Below, piece after piece: positions 1 to 6,417 of a DNA stretch of 27,766 nt. Origin of the DNA: JACZSB01 sp965372015 (GTDB lineage: Bacteria; Fidelibacterota; Marinisomatia; SCGC-AAA003-L08; TS1B11); assembly GCA_965372015.1 (NCBI GenBank), contig CBDVAP010000027.1, positions 1 through 27,766 of the forward strand, written 5' to 3'. Both the position numbers and the translations under genes were made by a program. The stretch's first letter is position 1. Each line of letters opens with the position of its first letter. The notes beneath the pieces are model-generated. The model was not told the DNA's origin and did not search any database. It worked only from the letters and a program-made list of their open reading frames with translations.

Positions 1-368
1 TGGCCCTGGGCGGAGGCTCGCCGTACCGGCTCCGCCGAGGCCCCACGGGGAGCCCTGAGCAGGCTGGAGCCCAGGATCACCTGCCGCGCGCCACTGTCCA
101 GGGCCTGTTGGATGTGGGCCGCAGTCCTGATGCCGCCACCCAACTCGATGCCGATGCCCGTGGCCGCCAGGAGTGCCACCGTTTCCAGGTTCGCCGGATG
201 GCCTGCCCTGGCCCCGTCCAGGTCCACCACGTGCAGCCAATCCAGCCCGGCCGCCAGGAAGGCCTCCGCCAGAGCCGGCGGGTCGCCGGTATAGGTGGTA
301 CGGCGTTGGTAATCCCCCTGGACCAGGCGCACGCACCGTCCGTCCATCAGGTCCATGGCCGGTATCAC
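1..368 (-). CDS. hisA: HisA, ProFAR isomerase, N-terminal part (runs off left edge)
   Basis: HisA isomerises the ProFAR intermediate of histidine synthesis in a TIM barrel. The product starts MIPAMDLMDGRCVRLVQGD, the family's first strand, with the catalytic Asp in PAMDL. Next come HVVDLDGA near residue 50 and ELGGGIR near residue 75, the first phosphate-binding loop. The start is GTG at 368-366, one base after the hisH stop, so translation is probably coupled. About 122 codons are inside the window, half the usual length. After ILGSSLLRAP the translation (RGASAEPVRR...) no longer resembles the usual RDPELV stretch. That could be divergence or a sequencing frameshift near base 40, and the window cannot decide. 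HisF and HisI would be expected beyond the left edge. Confidence 0.9.
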   Translation of the reverse strand, partial: MIPAMDLMDGRCVRLVQGDYQRRTTYTGDPPALAEAFLAAGLDWLHVVDLDGARAGHPANLETVALLAATGIGIELGGGIRTAAHIQQALDSGARQVILGSSLLRAPRGASAEPVRRASAQG

Positions 369-369
369 C

Positions 370-966
370 CTAAAACGTTCCACCGGCGAACCTCCGCAGG
401 ATATCCTGACCGAACCTTTGTGATTTTTCCGGGTGGAACTGGACCCCCAGGACATTGCCGGCCCGGATGACTGCTGCCATGGGCGCACCATAGCTGCTGC
501 TGGCGACTACGACGGAAGGGTCATGGGGAAGGCAGTGGTAGGAATGGACGAAGTAGCCGTATCCCGGCCGGGGCACCAGGGAATCATGGGGGCGGGGGGT
601 TACCATGTTCCAGCCCATATGCACCTCCCGGGGGGCGTCGGCAATTTTCACTACCTGGCCGGGGATCAGGCCCAGGCCGGTGTGGCGCCCGCGCTCTTCA
701 CTCTCGCTAAACAGCAACTGCATCCCCAGGCAGATGCCCAGCAGCGGTTTCCCGGAGGTGGCCCACACCCCGAGAAAAGGTATCAATCCCGATTGGCCCA
801 GACGCTCCATGGCAGGGGCAAAGGCGCCCACACCGGGAAGAATCAGTTGCTCACAGCGGGCCAGCTCGCTTGGGTCGGCGGAGAGGACAAACGGCAGGTC
901 CAGGTAATCAAGCACGTTCCCCAGGCTGCCCACGTTACCCACACCATAGTCCACCATACCGATCAT
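370..966 (-). CDS. hisH: HisH, glutamine amidotransferase subunit of IGP synthase
   Basis: HisH hydrolyses glutamine and channels ammonia to HisF, which makes imidazole glycerol phosphate and AICAR. The 198-residue product has the class-I amidotransferase triad: Cys79 in GICLGMQLL, and His178 and Glu180 in GVQFHPEKSQ. It opens with MIGMVDYGVGN, the family N-terminus, which fixes the start at ATG 966. A longer open frame to 1086 lies inside hisB and adds 40 residues of unrelated sequence, so it is rejected. The ATG overlaps the hisB stop as ATGA (963-966). One base separates its stop from the hisA start, as expected for coupled synthesis of neighbouring enzymes. The partner gene hisF is not in view. 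Confidence 0.96.
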   Translation of the reverse strand: MIGMVDYGVGNVGSLGNVLDYLDLPFVLSADPSELARCEQLILPGVGAFAPAMERLGQSGLIPFLGVWATSGKPLLGICLGMQLLFSESEERGRHTGLGLIPGQVVKIADAPREVHMGWNMVTPRPHDSLVPRPGYGYFVHSYHCLPHDPSVVVASSSYGAPMAAVIRAGNVLGVQFHPEKSQRFGQDILRRFAGGTF

Positions 967-1550
967 AACACCCCTTTGGTGGAGGCCACCCCACCAGGGC
1001 GGGGAACCAACGCTTGCCGCAGGGCCAGCCCGGTGGCCTTGAACAGGGCTTCGATGATGTGGTGGGCGTCCTCCCCATACTGGCAACGCAGATGTAGGTT
1101 GATGCGGGCCTCGGTGGCGAAGGAACGGAAAAAATGGCCAGTCAGGGCGGTCTCAAAAGCGCCCACGCGCTCGACGTTGAACGAGGCGTCGAAAACGCAA
1201 TAGGGCCGGCCGCTCAGGTCCGTCGCCACCTGGCAGAGAGCTTCGTCCAGCGGCACCAAGGCTGAGCCGAAGCGCTCGATCTCGGCGGCGCCTTGCCGGG
1301 CTTGAGCAAAAGCCTGCCCCAGGGCCAGGGCCACATCCTCCACGGTGTGATGGGTATCCACCTGCAGATCGCCCCGGCAGGTCAACTCCAGGTTCCAACC
1401 GGCCCAGAAAGCCAGGGTTTGCAGCATGTGATCCAAAAAGCCGATACCGGTTTCCACCTGCACTTGCCGCTCTCCGCTCAGCAGTAGTTTCAGGTGAATC
1501 TCAGTCTCGTTGGTCTGGCGCTTGATCTCAATCGGAGGGTTATTCGTCAT
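963..1550 (-). CDS. hisB: HisB, imidazoleglycerol-phosphate dehydratase (monofunctional)
   Basis: This enzyme dehydrates imidazole glycerol phosphate to imidazole acetol phosphate in the cytoplasm. The 195-residue length matches the monofunctional enzyme. The metal-binding motifs are all present: GFLDHML (37-43), DTHHTVED (65-72), DAHHIIEALFKA (161-172) and the terminal STKGVL. There is no fused N-terminal phosphatase domain, unlike the enterobacterial HisB. A separate HAD phosphatase gene lies immediately upstream and overlaps this start by 11 bases. Downstream the stop overlaps the hisH start as ATGA. Confidence 0.97.
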   Translation of the reverse strand: MTNNPPIEIKRQTNETEIHLKLLLSGERQVQVETGIGFLDHMLQTLAFWAGWNLELTCRGDLQVDTHHTVEDVALALGQAFAQARQGAAEIERFGSALVPLDEALCQVATDLSGRPYCVFDASFNVERVGAFETALTGHFFRSFATEARINLHLRCQYGEDAHHIIEALFKATGLALRQALVPRPGGVASTKGVL

Positions 1551-2352
1551 AGGTTACCTCAATCTGGTTCAGCATTTCAGTGACGGAGGGGAACAGGTAC
1601 CCGTCCCCCGGCCAGGGCGGCGGCAGGGGACCGATGAAGCAGAAATCGACCGCTACCCCCTTTTGGCGAGCGTTGTTGACCAACTCCCGGTCATCGCGGC
1701 TATCGCCTGCCAGGATGGCCTGGCGGCTGCCAAGGCGCTGCAGGATGGCCATCAAGTTGGCCGGATGGGGTTTATCGAAGGCCGGATCATCCGAGACCGC
1801 TACCTGTTCATCCGGCAGCCGCCACCCCAACAACTCGAAGGCCAGGGCCATTTCGGCGGCGTTGCGCCCGGTGACAATCCCTGCTCGGGAGGCGACAGTC
1901 TTGGCCATTTCGGGAGACAGCAGGGATACTTCCTCCCGCCACCGGCCCGGCCGGCGAATGGTCACCGGCTCGAAGCCGTACAGCCGCCGGCAGGCCGTGG
2001 TACCACCGTAGGCTTCCTGGGCCAAGCAGGTGAGACGAGCCTCGAACTCGGCCGTAAGGTTTCCCCCCACTAACGATTTGAGCCCTGGCAAGCCACCGCC
2101 GTGCTCATCTATACTTCCCGCGAATTCGGCGAACGGCATTTGACTCCGGTAGCGCACCCAGGCGGCCCCGGCGACGGCCACGTGCCAGTCGTTGTTAAAG
2201 CCCCGGATGACCTTTAACTGACCGGCTTCCTTTTCGGTGAAGCGCCGGGAACCGGTGTCGGCGGCGACGGCATCCACCACGGCGGCAGTGAACGAGCGGC
2301 GGGTATCCACCAGCACCCCGTCCACGTCGAATATGACGGCGTCATACTTCAA
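1540..2352 (-). CDS. HAD-superfamily (subfamily IA) phosphatase, candidate histidinol-phosphatase
   Basis: The 270-residue protein has all four HAD motifs: FDVDGVLVDT with Asp9 and Asp11, IVTGRN with Thr161, FDKPHP with Lys194, and LAGDSRDD with Asp217. It therefore very likely removes phosphate from a small molecule. It resembles the HAD-IA group modelled as TIGR01548, which as I recall includes a member fused to imidazoleglycerol-phosphate dehydratase. It is not of the HisB-N type, which starts with a DRDGT-like motif. The start is TTG at 2352, sharing TTGA with the hisC stop; no other start precedes motif I. Lying between hisC and hisB, it fills the place of the otherwise unseen histidinol-phosphate phosphatase. 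That role is inferred from position, and the substrate is not shown by sequence. Confidence 0.85.
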   Translation of the reverse strand: MKYDAVIFDVDGVLVDTRRSFTAAVVDAVAADTGSRRFTEKEAGQLKVIRGFNNDWHVAVAGAAWVRYRSQMPFAEFAGSIDEHGGGLPGLKSLVGGNLTAEFEARLTCLAQEAYGGTTACRRLYGFEPVTIRRPGRWREEVSLLSPEMAKTVASRAGIVTGRNAAEMALAFELLGWRLPDEQVAVSDDPAFDKPHPANLMAILQRLGSRQAILAGDSRDDRELVNNARQKGVAVDFCFIGPLPPPWPGDGYLFPSVTEMLNQIEVTYDE

Positions 2353-3413
2353 TGGAGCTCCTTCACCGCCTCAAGCAGGGCCTGGTTTTCATCGGGTGTG
2401 CCGACCGTGACCCGGACTATCTGTGCGCAGCCGGGATAATCCGATACGTCCCGCACCAGGATGCCCCGTTCGGCCATTTGAGCGAATGTTTCCCGGGGCC
2501 CCAGGGGGGTTGTGAGAAGGAAGAAGTTTGCCTGAGAGGGCCAGGCTGTTACCGCCGGCAGATCGTTCAGACGGGCGATCAGCCGGTCACGTTCCCGGAT
2601 CATCAGCCGGACCCGTTCGGCCACAATCTCGGGGTGGTCCAGCAGCACCTCAGCCGCTATAATAGCCGGCAGGTCGATGTTGAAGGGCAGCAGCCCCTTT
2701 TGGACCTGGGCGGCCAGTTGGGGGTGCATCAAGGCGTACCCCAGCCGAAACCCCGCCAGGGCGAAGGCTTTTGAGAAAGTGCGGGTGATGATCAGGTTGG
2801 GGTAGTGCTCCAGGAGGGGCAGGGCGCTCACGTTGGAGAAGTCCACGTAGGCCTCATCCACTATCACCAGCCCGGTGGTTTGCCGGGCCACCCGGCCGAT
2901 GAGGTCAAGGGGCAGCAGGCCGCCCGTGGGCGAATTGGGATTGCACAGAATGGTGATGCGGGCCGCTTTACTTTCAGCCAGCAGGCCTTGGTCATCAACC
3001 TGGAAATCGGCGGTCAGGGGGACCTCGATAAGCCGCGCCTGTTGTTGCTCGCCCAGCAACCGGTAGATGGCGAAGGTCGGTGATAGGGTACAAAGGATAT
3101 CGCCGGGCGGCAGTGCCACGCGCAGCAAGGCCCCGAGCACCTCGTTGGACCCCTTACCCAGCACCAACTGCTCCGGTGACAGCGACAGGCCGCCGGCTAA
3201 TTTTTCACGTAGCCCTAGCGGGAGGAGTTCCGGGTAGCGGTTCCAGGCCGCCTGTCCCAGTCGCTGTAGCACTTCCGCCTTCAGCGGCTGCGGCCAATCC
3301 CAGGGGCTTTCGTTCTGGTTGAGCTTGATCCGGTGTTTAGTAGTCTTCACCCGGTAGGCCGGTTGGGCCAGTATCTCGGGCTTGATCCATTGTTCCAGCG
3401 GCACTTCAGGCAT
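2349..3413 (-). CDS. hisC: HisC, histidinol-phosphate aminotransferase
   Basis: This PLP-dependent fold-type I enzyme transaminates imidazole acetol phosphate with glutamate. It shows IKLNQNESPW near the N-terminus, the PLP phosphate and ring contacts in NPNSPTG and VIVDEAYVDF, the Schiff-base lysine in TRTFSKAFALAG, and FRLGY. Two starts are possible: GTG at 3425 and ATG at 3413. The ATG is preferred because TGAGGA sits about six bases before it and it gives 354 residues, a usual length. It overlaps hisD by 8 bases. The stop overlaps the TTG start of the HAD phosphatase gene. Confidence 0.96.
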   Translation of the reverse strand: MPEVPLEQWIKPEILAQPAYRVKTTKHRIKLNQNESPWDWPQPLKAEVLQRLGQAAWNRYPELLPLGLREKLAGGLSLSPEQLVLGKGSNEVLGALLRVALPPGDILCTLSPTFAIYRLLGEQQQARLIEVPLTADFQVDDQGLLAESKAARITILCNPNSPTGGLLPLDLIGRVARQTTGLVIVDEAYVDFSNVSALPLLEHYPNLIITRTFSKAFALAGFRLGYALMHPQLAAQVQKGLLPFNIDLPAIIAAEVLLDHPEIVAERVRLMIRERDRLIARLNDLPAVTAWPSQANFFLLTTPLGPRETFAQMAERGILVRDVSDYPGCAQIVRVTVGTPDENQALLEAVKELH

Positions 3414-4689
3414 GGCGATCCTCACGCAAGGCGATGGATAAGGCGTGCCCCGCTAATCCTTCCGCCTCCGCCAGGGCCTTTACCTGAGCACCGCCGGTTC
3501 GGGTGGAATCCGGATCGGCCTTGATCACTGAATAGGGCGCCATAAAATCGGTCACCGACAGCGGCCCCCTGAAACGGGCCTGTCCGGCCGTGGGAAGGAT
3601 GTGGTTGGGTCCGGCCCAATAATCGCCCCAGGCCACCGGGGTCTGGCCGCCCAGGAAAATAGCCCCGGCCCGAATCCGGCCCAACAGCGATTCCGGCTCA
3701 GCCACGTGCAGGCACAAGTGCTCGGGCGCGAGGCGGTTGGCCGCCGCTATACAAACCGCCATATCATCATCCAGGTAGATGAACCCCTGTTCCTGCAACG
3801 ATTGCCGCGCCGTTTCCCTGGTATCGAGTCCGGTAAGCAGCCGGGGCAGTTGGCGGTTCACTTCCTTTGCCAAACTGGGGCTGGTAGTGATCAAAACTGG
3901 CCAGGCCAGGGGATCGTGTTCGGCCTGGGAGATCAGGTCGGCGGCCACCCGCTTAGCGTTGGCATTTTCATCGGCCAGCACCACCACTTCGGTAGGTCCG
4001 GCCACCATGTCGACACCCACCAGGTCCGTAACGGCCTGCTTGGCCCCGGTTACGTAGGCGTTGCCGGGACCGGTGATCTTATCCACGGCCCGGATCGATT
4101 CAGTCCCGTAGGCCAGGGCGGCGATGGCCTGGGCGCCACCCACCCGGTAAACCTCCCGGACCCCCAACAGGGCGCACACACCCAGGATGGCCCCGGCAGG
4201 GTAGCCGGAAGGTCCGGGCGGCGTGCAGACGGCAATCTCAGGCACACCGGCCACCTGGGCGGGGATCACATTCATGAGAATCGAGGACAGCAAGGGGTAG
4301 CGACCGCCGGGGACATAGGCCCCTACCCGCTGAATAGGCCGCCAGCGCCAGGCCACTTCCAGACCGTCGTCCTGGGTATAGGAGAAGCCGGTGGGTACCT
4401 GCCGCTCATGGAATTTGCGAATATTGGCGGCGGCGGCCTGGACGGCGGTCCTGAGTTCACCGGAAAGAGATTGCTCACCGGCTGCCAGTAATTGCTCTGG
4501 AACCGCCGGATCTTTCACCGTCACGCCGTCGAACTCCGCCGTCAACCGGCGCAGGGCTCGGTCACCCTCCGTCCTTACCTGGTTGAGGATAGCGGTTACC
4601 GATGGCAGGTTGGCAGCCAGGGCCTTTCGGCGGAGCTCCAACCGCTCAGCCAAGCGGGACTCGCCGCTGATGATAGGCAGTAAGGTCAT
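3406..4689 (-). CDS. hisD: HisD, histidinol dehydrogenase
   Basis: HisD oxidises histidinol to histidine in two NAD-dependent steps with a zinc cofactor. The 427-residue protein has the family landmarks in order: VGAYVPGGRYPLLSS (122-136), the KITGPGN loop (204-210), VDMVAGPTE (226-233), SQAEHDP (254-260) with zinc and catalytic residues, and RLAPEHL (319-325) with the catalytic Glu/His pair. Its ATG shares one base with the hisG stop (TGATG), and its end overlaps hisC. It thus has the same operon position as in enterobacteria (hisG-hisD-hisC). Confidence 0.97.
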   Translation of the reverse strand: MTLLPIISGESRLAERLELRRKALAANLPSVTAILNQVRTEGDRALRRLTAEFDGVTVKDPAVPEQLLAAGEQSLSGELRTAVQAAAANIRKFHERQVPTGFSYTQDDGLEVAWRWRPIQRVGAYVPGGRYPLLSSILMNVIPAQVAGVPEIAVCTPPGPSGYPAGAILGVCALLGVREVYRVGGAQAIAALAYGTESIRAVDKITGPGNAYVTGAKQAVTDLVGVDMVAGPTEVVVLADENANAKRVAADLISQAEHDPLAWPVLITTSPSLAKEVNRQLPRLLTGLDTRETARQSLQEQGFIYLDDDMAVCIAAANRLAPEHLCLHVAEPESLLGRIRAGAIFLGGQTPVAWGDYWAGPNHILPTAGQARFRGPLSVTDFMAPYSVIKADPDSTRTGGAQVKALAEAEGLAGHALSIALREDRHA

Positions 4690-5564
4690 CAGGGGATTAC
4701 CTTGTTAAGTGGATATTCGATGATATCGCTGGCACCGGCCTGGAGCAGGCTGGGTATAATTTCCCGTACAGTCTGCTCCTCCACGATCACCTCGATGGCT
4801 GCCCCGGAGCCGTTATAAAGCTGGCTTACCGTCGGTGTTTTCATTGCGGGCAGCACGGCCATCACCTTTTCAAGGTTGTCGTTTGTGACGTTCATTTTGA
4901 GCCCCACGCGGCTGGTGGCCATGATACTGGCTTGCAACAGGCGGGCGATGTTATCGATCTTACGGCGTTTCCAGGGGTCCTCGTAAGCCTGGCGATTGGC
5001 GATCAGCCGGGTGGTGGATTCCAGGATGGTGTCCACAATCCGCAATTTATTGGCCCGCAGGGAGGAGCCCGTTTCGGTCACCTCGACAATGGCATCTGAT
5101 AACAACCGCGGTTTGACCTCCGTGGCACCCCAGGAGAACTCCACCTCGGCGGTGACACCATGCTCCTGCAGGTAGCGGCTGGTTAAGTTCACGACTTCAG
5201 TGCTGATGTGCTTACCCTCCAGGTCCGCCACCGACTGGATCGGTGATTCCTCAGGGACCGCCAGCACCCAGCGCACCGGCCGCATGGAAGCCTTGGCGTA
5301 CACCAACTCGCACACTTCCACCACATCGGCGCCATTCTCCAGGATCCAGTCCAGTCCGGTGATGCCGGCGTCGAAGATACCCTGCTCCACGTAGCGCGCG
5401 ATCTCCTGGGCCCGGATGAACAGGGCCTCCAGCTCCAGATCATCACAATAAGGAGTATAGGTCCGGTTGGAGATGATAAAGTTCCAGCCGGCCTTTTTGA
5501 AGATAGACAGGGTGCTCTCTTGCAGTGAGCCTTTGGGCAGTCCCATCCTCAAGATCTTCGGCAT
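4689..5564 (-). CDS. hisG: HisG, ATP phosphoribosyltransferase, long allosteric form
   Basis: HisG condenses ATP with PRPP, the first and committed step of histidine synthesis. At 291 residues this is the long form that needs no HisZ partner. It starts MPKILRMGLPKGSLQ, has the PRPP loop DAIVEVTETGSSL (157-169), and a C-terminal regulatory domain from about residue 215 to 291 that in this family binds histidine for feedback inhibition. The ATG at 5564 is preceded by AAAGGGAGAACATTT, with GGGAG at proper spacing. The gene is the first enzyme gene after the hisL attenuator. Flux is therefore probably controlled twice, by allostery and by attenuation. Confidence 0.97.
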   Translation of the reverse strand: MPKILRMGLPKGSLQESTLSIFKKAGWNFIISNRTYTPYCDDLELEALFIRAQEIARYVEQGIFDAGITGLDWILENGADVVEVCELVYAKASMRPVRWVLAVPEESPIQSVADLEGKHISTEVVNLTSRYLQEHGVTAEVEFSWGATEVKPRLLSDAIVEVTETGSSLRANKLRIVDTILESTTRLIANRQAYEDPWKRRKIDNIARLLQASIMATSRVGLKMNVTNDNLEKVMAVLPAMKTPTVSQLYNGSGAAIEVIVEEQTVREIIPSLLQAGASDIIEYPLNKVIP

Positions 5565-5584
5565 AAATGTTCTCCCTTTCCATT

Positions 5585-5616
5585 AAAACAAAAAACCCTC
5601 GGGAAGTCCGAGGGTT
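5585..5616 (-). terminator. his attenuator: intrinsic terminator before hisG
   Basis: On the minus strand a 9-bp stem AACCCTCGG / CCGAGGGTT with loop ACTTC is followed by TTTTTTGTTTT. It lies 28 bases after the leader-peptide stop and 20 bases before hisG. Its 5' half, GACTTCCCGA (5608-5599), can pair instead with an upstream arm, so this is a conditional terminator rather than a gene-end terminator. Confidence 0.92.
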
Positions 5617-5687
5617 GTGCGTCAATTTTTTGTGATCTGGGATCTAGCTACAGCACGACTTCCCCGAATTCCCTGTGGGAACGAGTC
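5599..5687 (-). promoter_or_regulatory. his attenuator alternative RNA structures (pause hairpin and antiterminator)
   Basis: Reading the minus strand, TTCCC-ACA-GGGAA (5681-5669), extended outside by GACT...AGTC (5687-5684 with 5660-5657), can form the early pause hairpin. The arm TCGGGGAAGTC (5667-5657) is complementary to GACTTCCCGA in the terminator (5608-5599) apart from one bulged G, giving a 10-bp antiterminator. A ribosome stalled on the His codons would cover the first strand of the pause hairpin and free the antiterminator arm. A ribosome reaching the stop codon would cover that arm and let the terminator form. This is classical amino-acid attenuation, deduced from base pairing only. 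Confidence 0.85.
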
Positions 5688-5721
5688 CATGATGATGGTG
5701 ATGGTGGTGCTGCAAATTCAT
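5644..5721 (-). CDS. hisL: his operon leader peptide with seven consecutive histidines
   Basis: A 25-codon ORF starts at ATG 5721-5719. It encodes MNLQ, then seven consecutive His codons (CAC CAC CAT CAC CAT CAT CAT at 5709-5689), then a tail ending SGKSCCS and a TAG stop. Seven His in a row, in front of a terminator that precedes hisG on the same strand, is the hallmark of a histidine attenuator leader. Enterobacterial HisL also has seven His, but the flanking residues differ. No Shine-Dalgarno sequence is visible. A promoter whose -10 hexamer ends 8 bases before the ATG suggests a leaderless transcript. An in-frame ATG at 5754 would give 36 residues but also lacks a ribosome binding site. 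Confidence 0.9.
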   Translation of the reverse strand: MNLQHHHHHHHGLVPTGNSGKSCCS

Positions 5722-5729
5722 CGCGGGTG

Positions 5730-5759
5730 ATATTAGGGGACTACCCCAACCCATGGCAA
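5730..5759 (-). promoter_or_regulatory. Proximal promoter for hisL-his operon (leaderless start)
   Basis: On the minus strand TTGCCA (5759-5754), an 18-base spacer and TAATAT (5735-5730) resemble a sigma70 promoter. The expected transcript start is about 5722-5723, at or next to the hisL ATG (5721). That would explain why hisL has no ribosome binding site. A GGGG-TAGT-CCCC inverted repeat (5747-5736) lies in the spacer. Confidence 0.6.
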
Positions 5760-5804
5760 CAAAAAAAACCGGGGGGTATCTCCCCCTCCCTGGAATGGGT
5801 TGGG
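5745..5804 (-). promoter_or_regulatory. Terminator-like hairpin with U8, enclosed by a 10-bp inverted repeat, upstream of hisL
   Basis: On the minus strand GGGGG-AGATA-CCCCC (5786-5772) is followed by CGG and eight T (5768-5761), which looks like an intrinsic terminator. It is enclosed by CCCAACCCAT (5804-5795) and ATGGGTTGGG (5754-5745), perfect inverted repeats whose centres are 50 bp apart. It could end minus-strand transcription entering from lrp, act as a first attenuator behind the distal promoter, or the arms could be paired protein-binding sites. The sequence alone does not decide. Confidence 0.5.
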
Positions 5805-5812
5805 CGCACTAT

Positions 5813-5842
5813 CCTATACCTGCAAGAATAAAGAAAATTCAA
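5813..5842 (-). promoter_or_regulatory. Possible distal his promoter
   Basis: On the minus strand TTGAAT (5842-5837), 18 bases and TATAGG (5818-5813) are a fair promoter match. A transcript from here would start near 5806 and read through the terminator-like element before reaching hisL. It is weaker and less well placed than the proximal promoter. Confidence 0.35.
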
Positions 5843-5843
5843 A

Positions 5844-5868
5844 ATATTCCGAAAATGATTAGGAATAT
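5844..5868. promoter_or_regulatory. Inverted repeat between divergent his and lrp-glnA genes, possible operator
   Basis: ATATTCC (5844-5850) and GGAATAT (5862-5868) are perfect inverted arms separated by 11 AT-rich bases. The site abuts the distal minus-strand promoter and lies 23 bp upstream of the lrp -35 hexamer. AT-rich inverted sites of this kind suit Lrp/AsnC-type proteins, and the adjacent gene encodes one, so autoregulation is a reasonable guess. Confidence 0.45.
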
Positions 5869-5890
5869 CTATGGATCGCTTAAAATATAG

Positions 5891-5919
5891 TTGTTTGTTT
5901 TTGAATCCGTGACTAACAT
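5891..5919 (+). promoter_or_regulatory. Promoter of lrp-glnA (near-leaderless)
   Basis: TTGTTT (5891-5896), a 17-base spacer and TAACAT (5914-5919) form a plausible sigma70 promoter. The GTG start at 5929 is only 9 bases after the -10 and no Shine-Dalgarno sequence precedes it, so the mRNA probably starts within about 3 bases of the start codon. Confidence 0.6.
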
Positions 5920-5928
5920 AGTTCCATC

Positions 5929-6417
5929 GTGCTGGACCGGATCGACAAGCAACTGATCGAATACCTGCAAGCGGATGGCCGCCAGACTACCAGCGAGCTG
6001 GCCGAACGGGTGAGTATGTCGGTGCCGGCGGTGGCCGAGCGCATCCGCAAGCTGCAGGATCACGGGGTAATCGTGGGCTTTACCGCCCTGGTGGATCCCC
6101 GCCAGGTGGGGATGGACGTGGGGGCCTTCATTACCGTTATCAGCGAGAGTTCGGCCCATTACCAGGAGGTGATTGAGCGAGCCCGGGCTCACCCTAATGT
6201 GCTGCGGTGCATGAGCGTGACCGGCGAGGGCTCCCACCTACTGGAAGTGCGCACTGAAAACACCGGTACATTGGAAAAATTACTGGGTGAGATCCAGGCC
6301 TGGCCGGGGGTCAATCGTACCCAGACCAGCATGATCCTGTCACAACTCAAGCCCCGGGGCGGCGTACCGGTGTCCGAGGCTGTAATCAAGCAACATTTAA
6401 ATCAAAAGGGGTACTGA
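5929..6417 (+). CDS. Lrp/AsnC-family transcriptional regulator
   Basis: The 162-residue protein begins LDRIDKQLIEYLQADGR, the typical AsnC-type N-terminus. A winged helix-turn-helix spans about 19-55 (TSELAERVSMSVPAVAERIR), followed by a RAM ligand-binding domain at about 65-142 with GAFITV, the loop VTGEGSHLLEV and TQTSMIL. Such proteins sense amino acids and bind DNA as octamers. The GTG start at 5929 is chosen because homology begins there and a promoter lies immediately before it. The stop overlaps the glnA ATG by one base (TGATG), so it very likely controls or co-varies with glutamine synthetase. It is divergent from the his operon and may regulate both. The effector is unknown. Confidence 0.95.
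   Translation: MLDRIDKQLIEYLQADGRQTTSELAERVSMSVPAVAERIRKLQDHGVIVGFTALVDPRQVGMDVGAFITVISESSAHYQEVIERARAHPNVLRCMSVTGEGSHLLEVRTENTGTLEKLLGEIQAWPGVNRTQTSMILSQLKPRGGVPVSEAVIKQHLNQKGY

Noticed and set aside
433..1203. Long plus-strand open frame opposite hisH and hisB
   Set aside because: Composition is that of an antisense shadow of GC-rich genes and has no family motif, while the minus strand carries complete HisH and HisB signatures.
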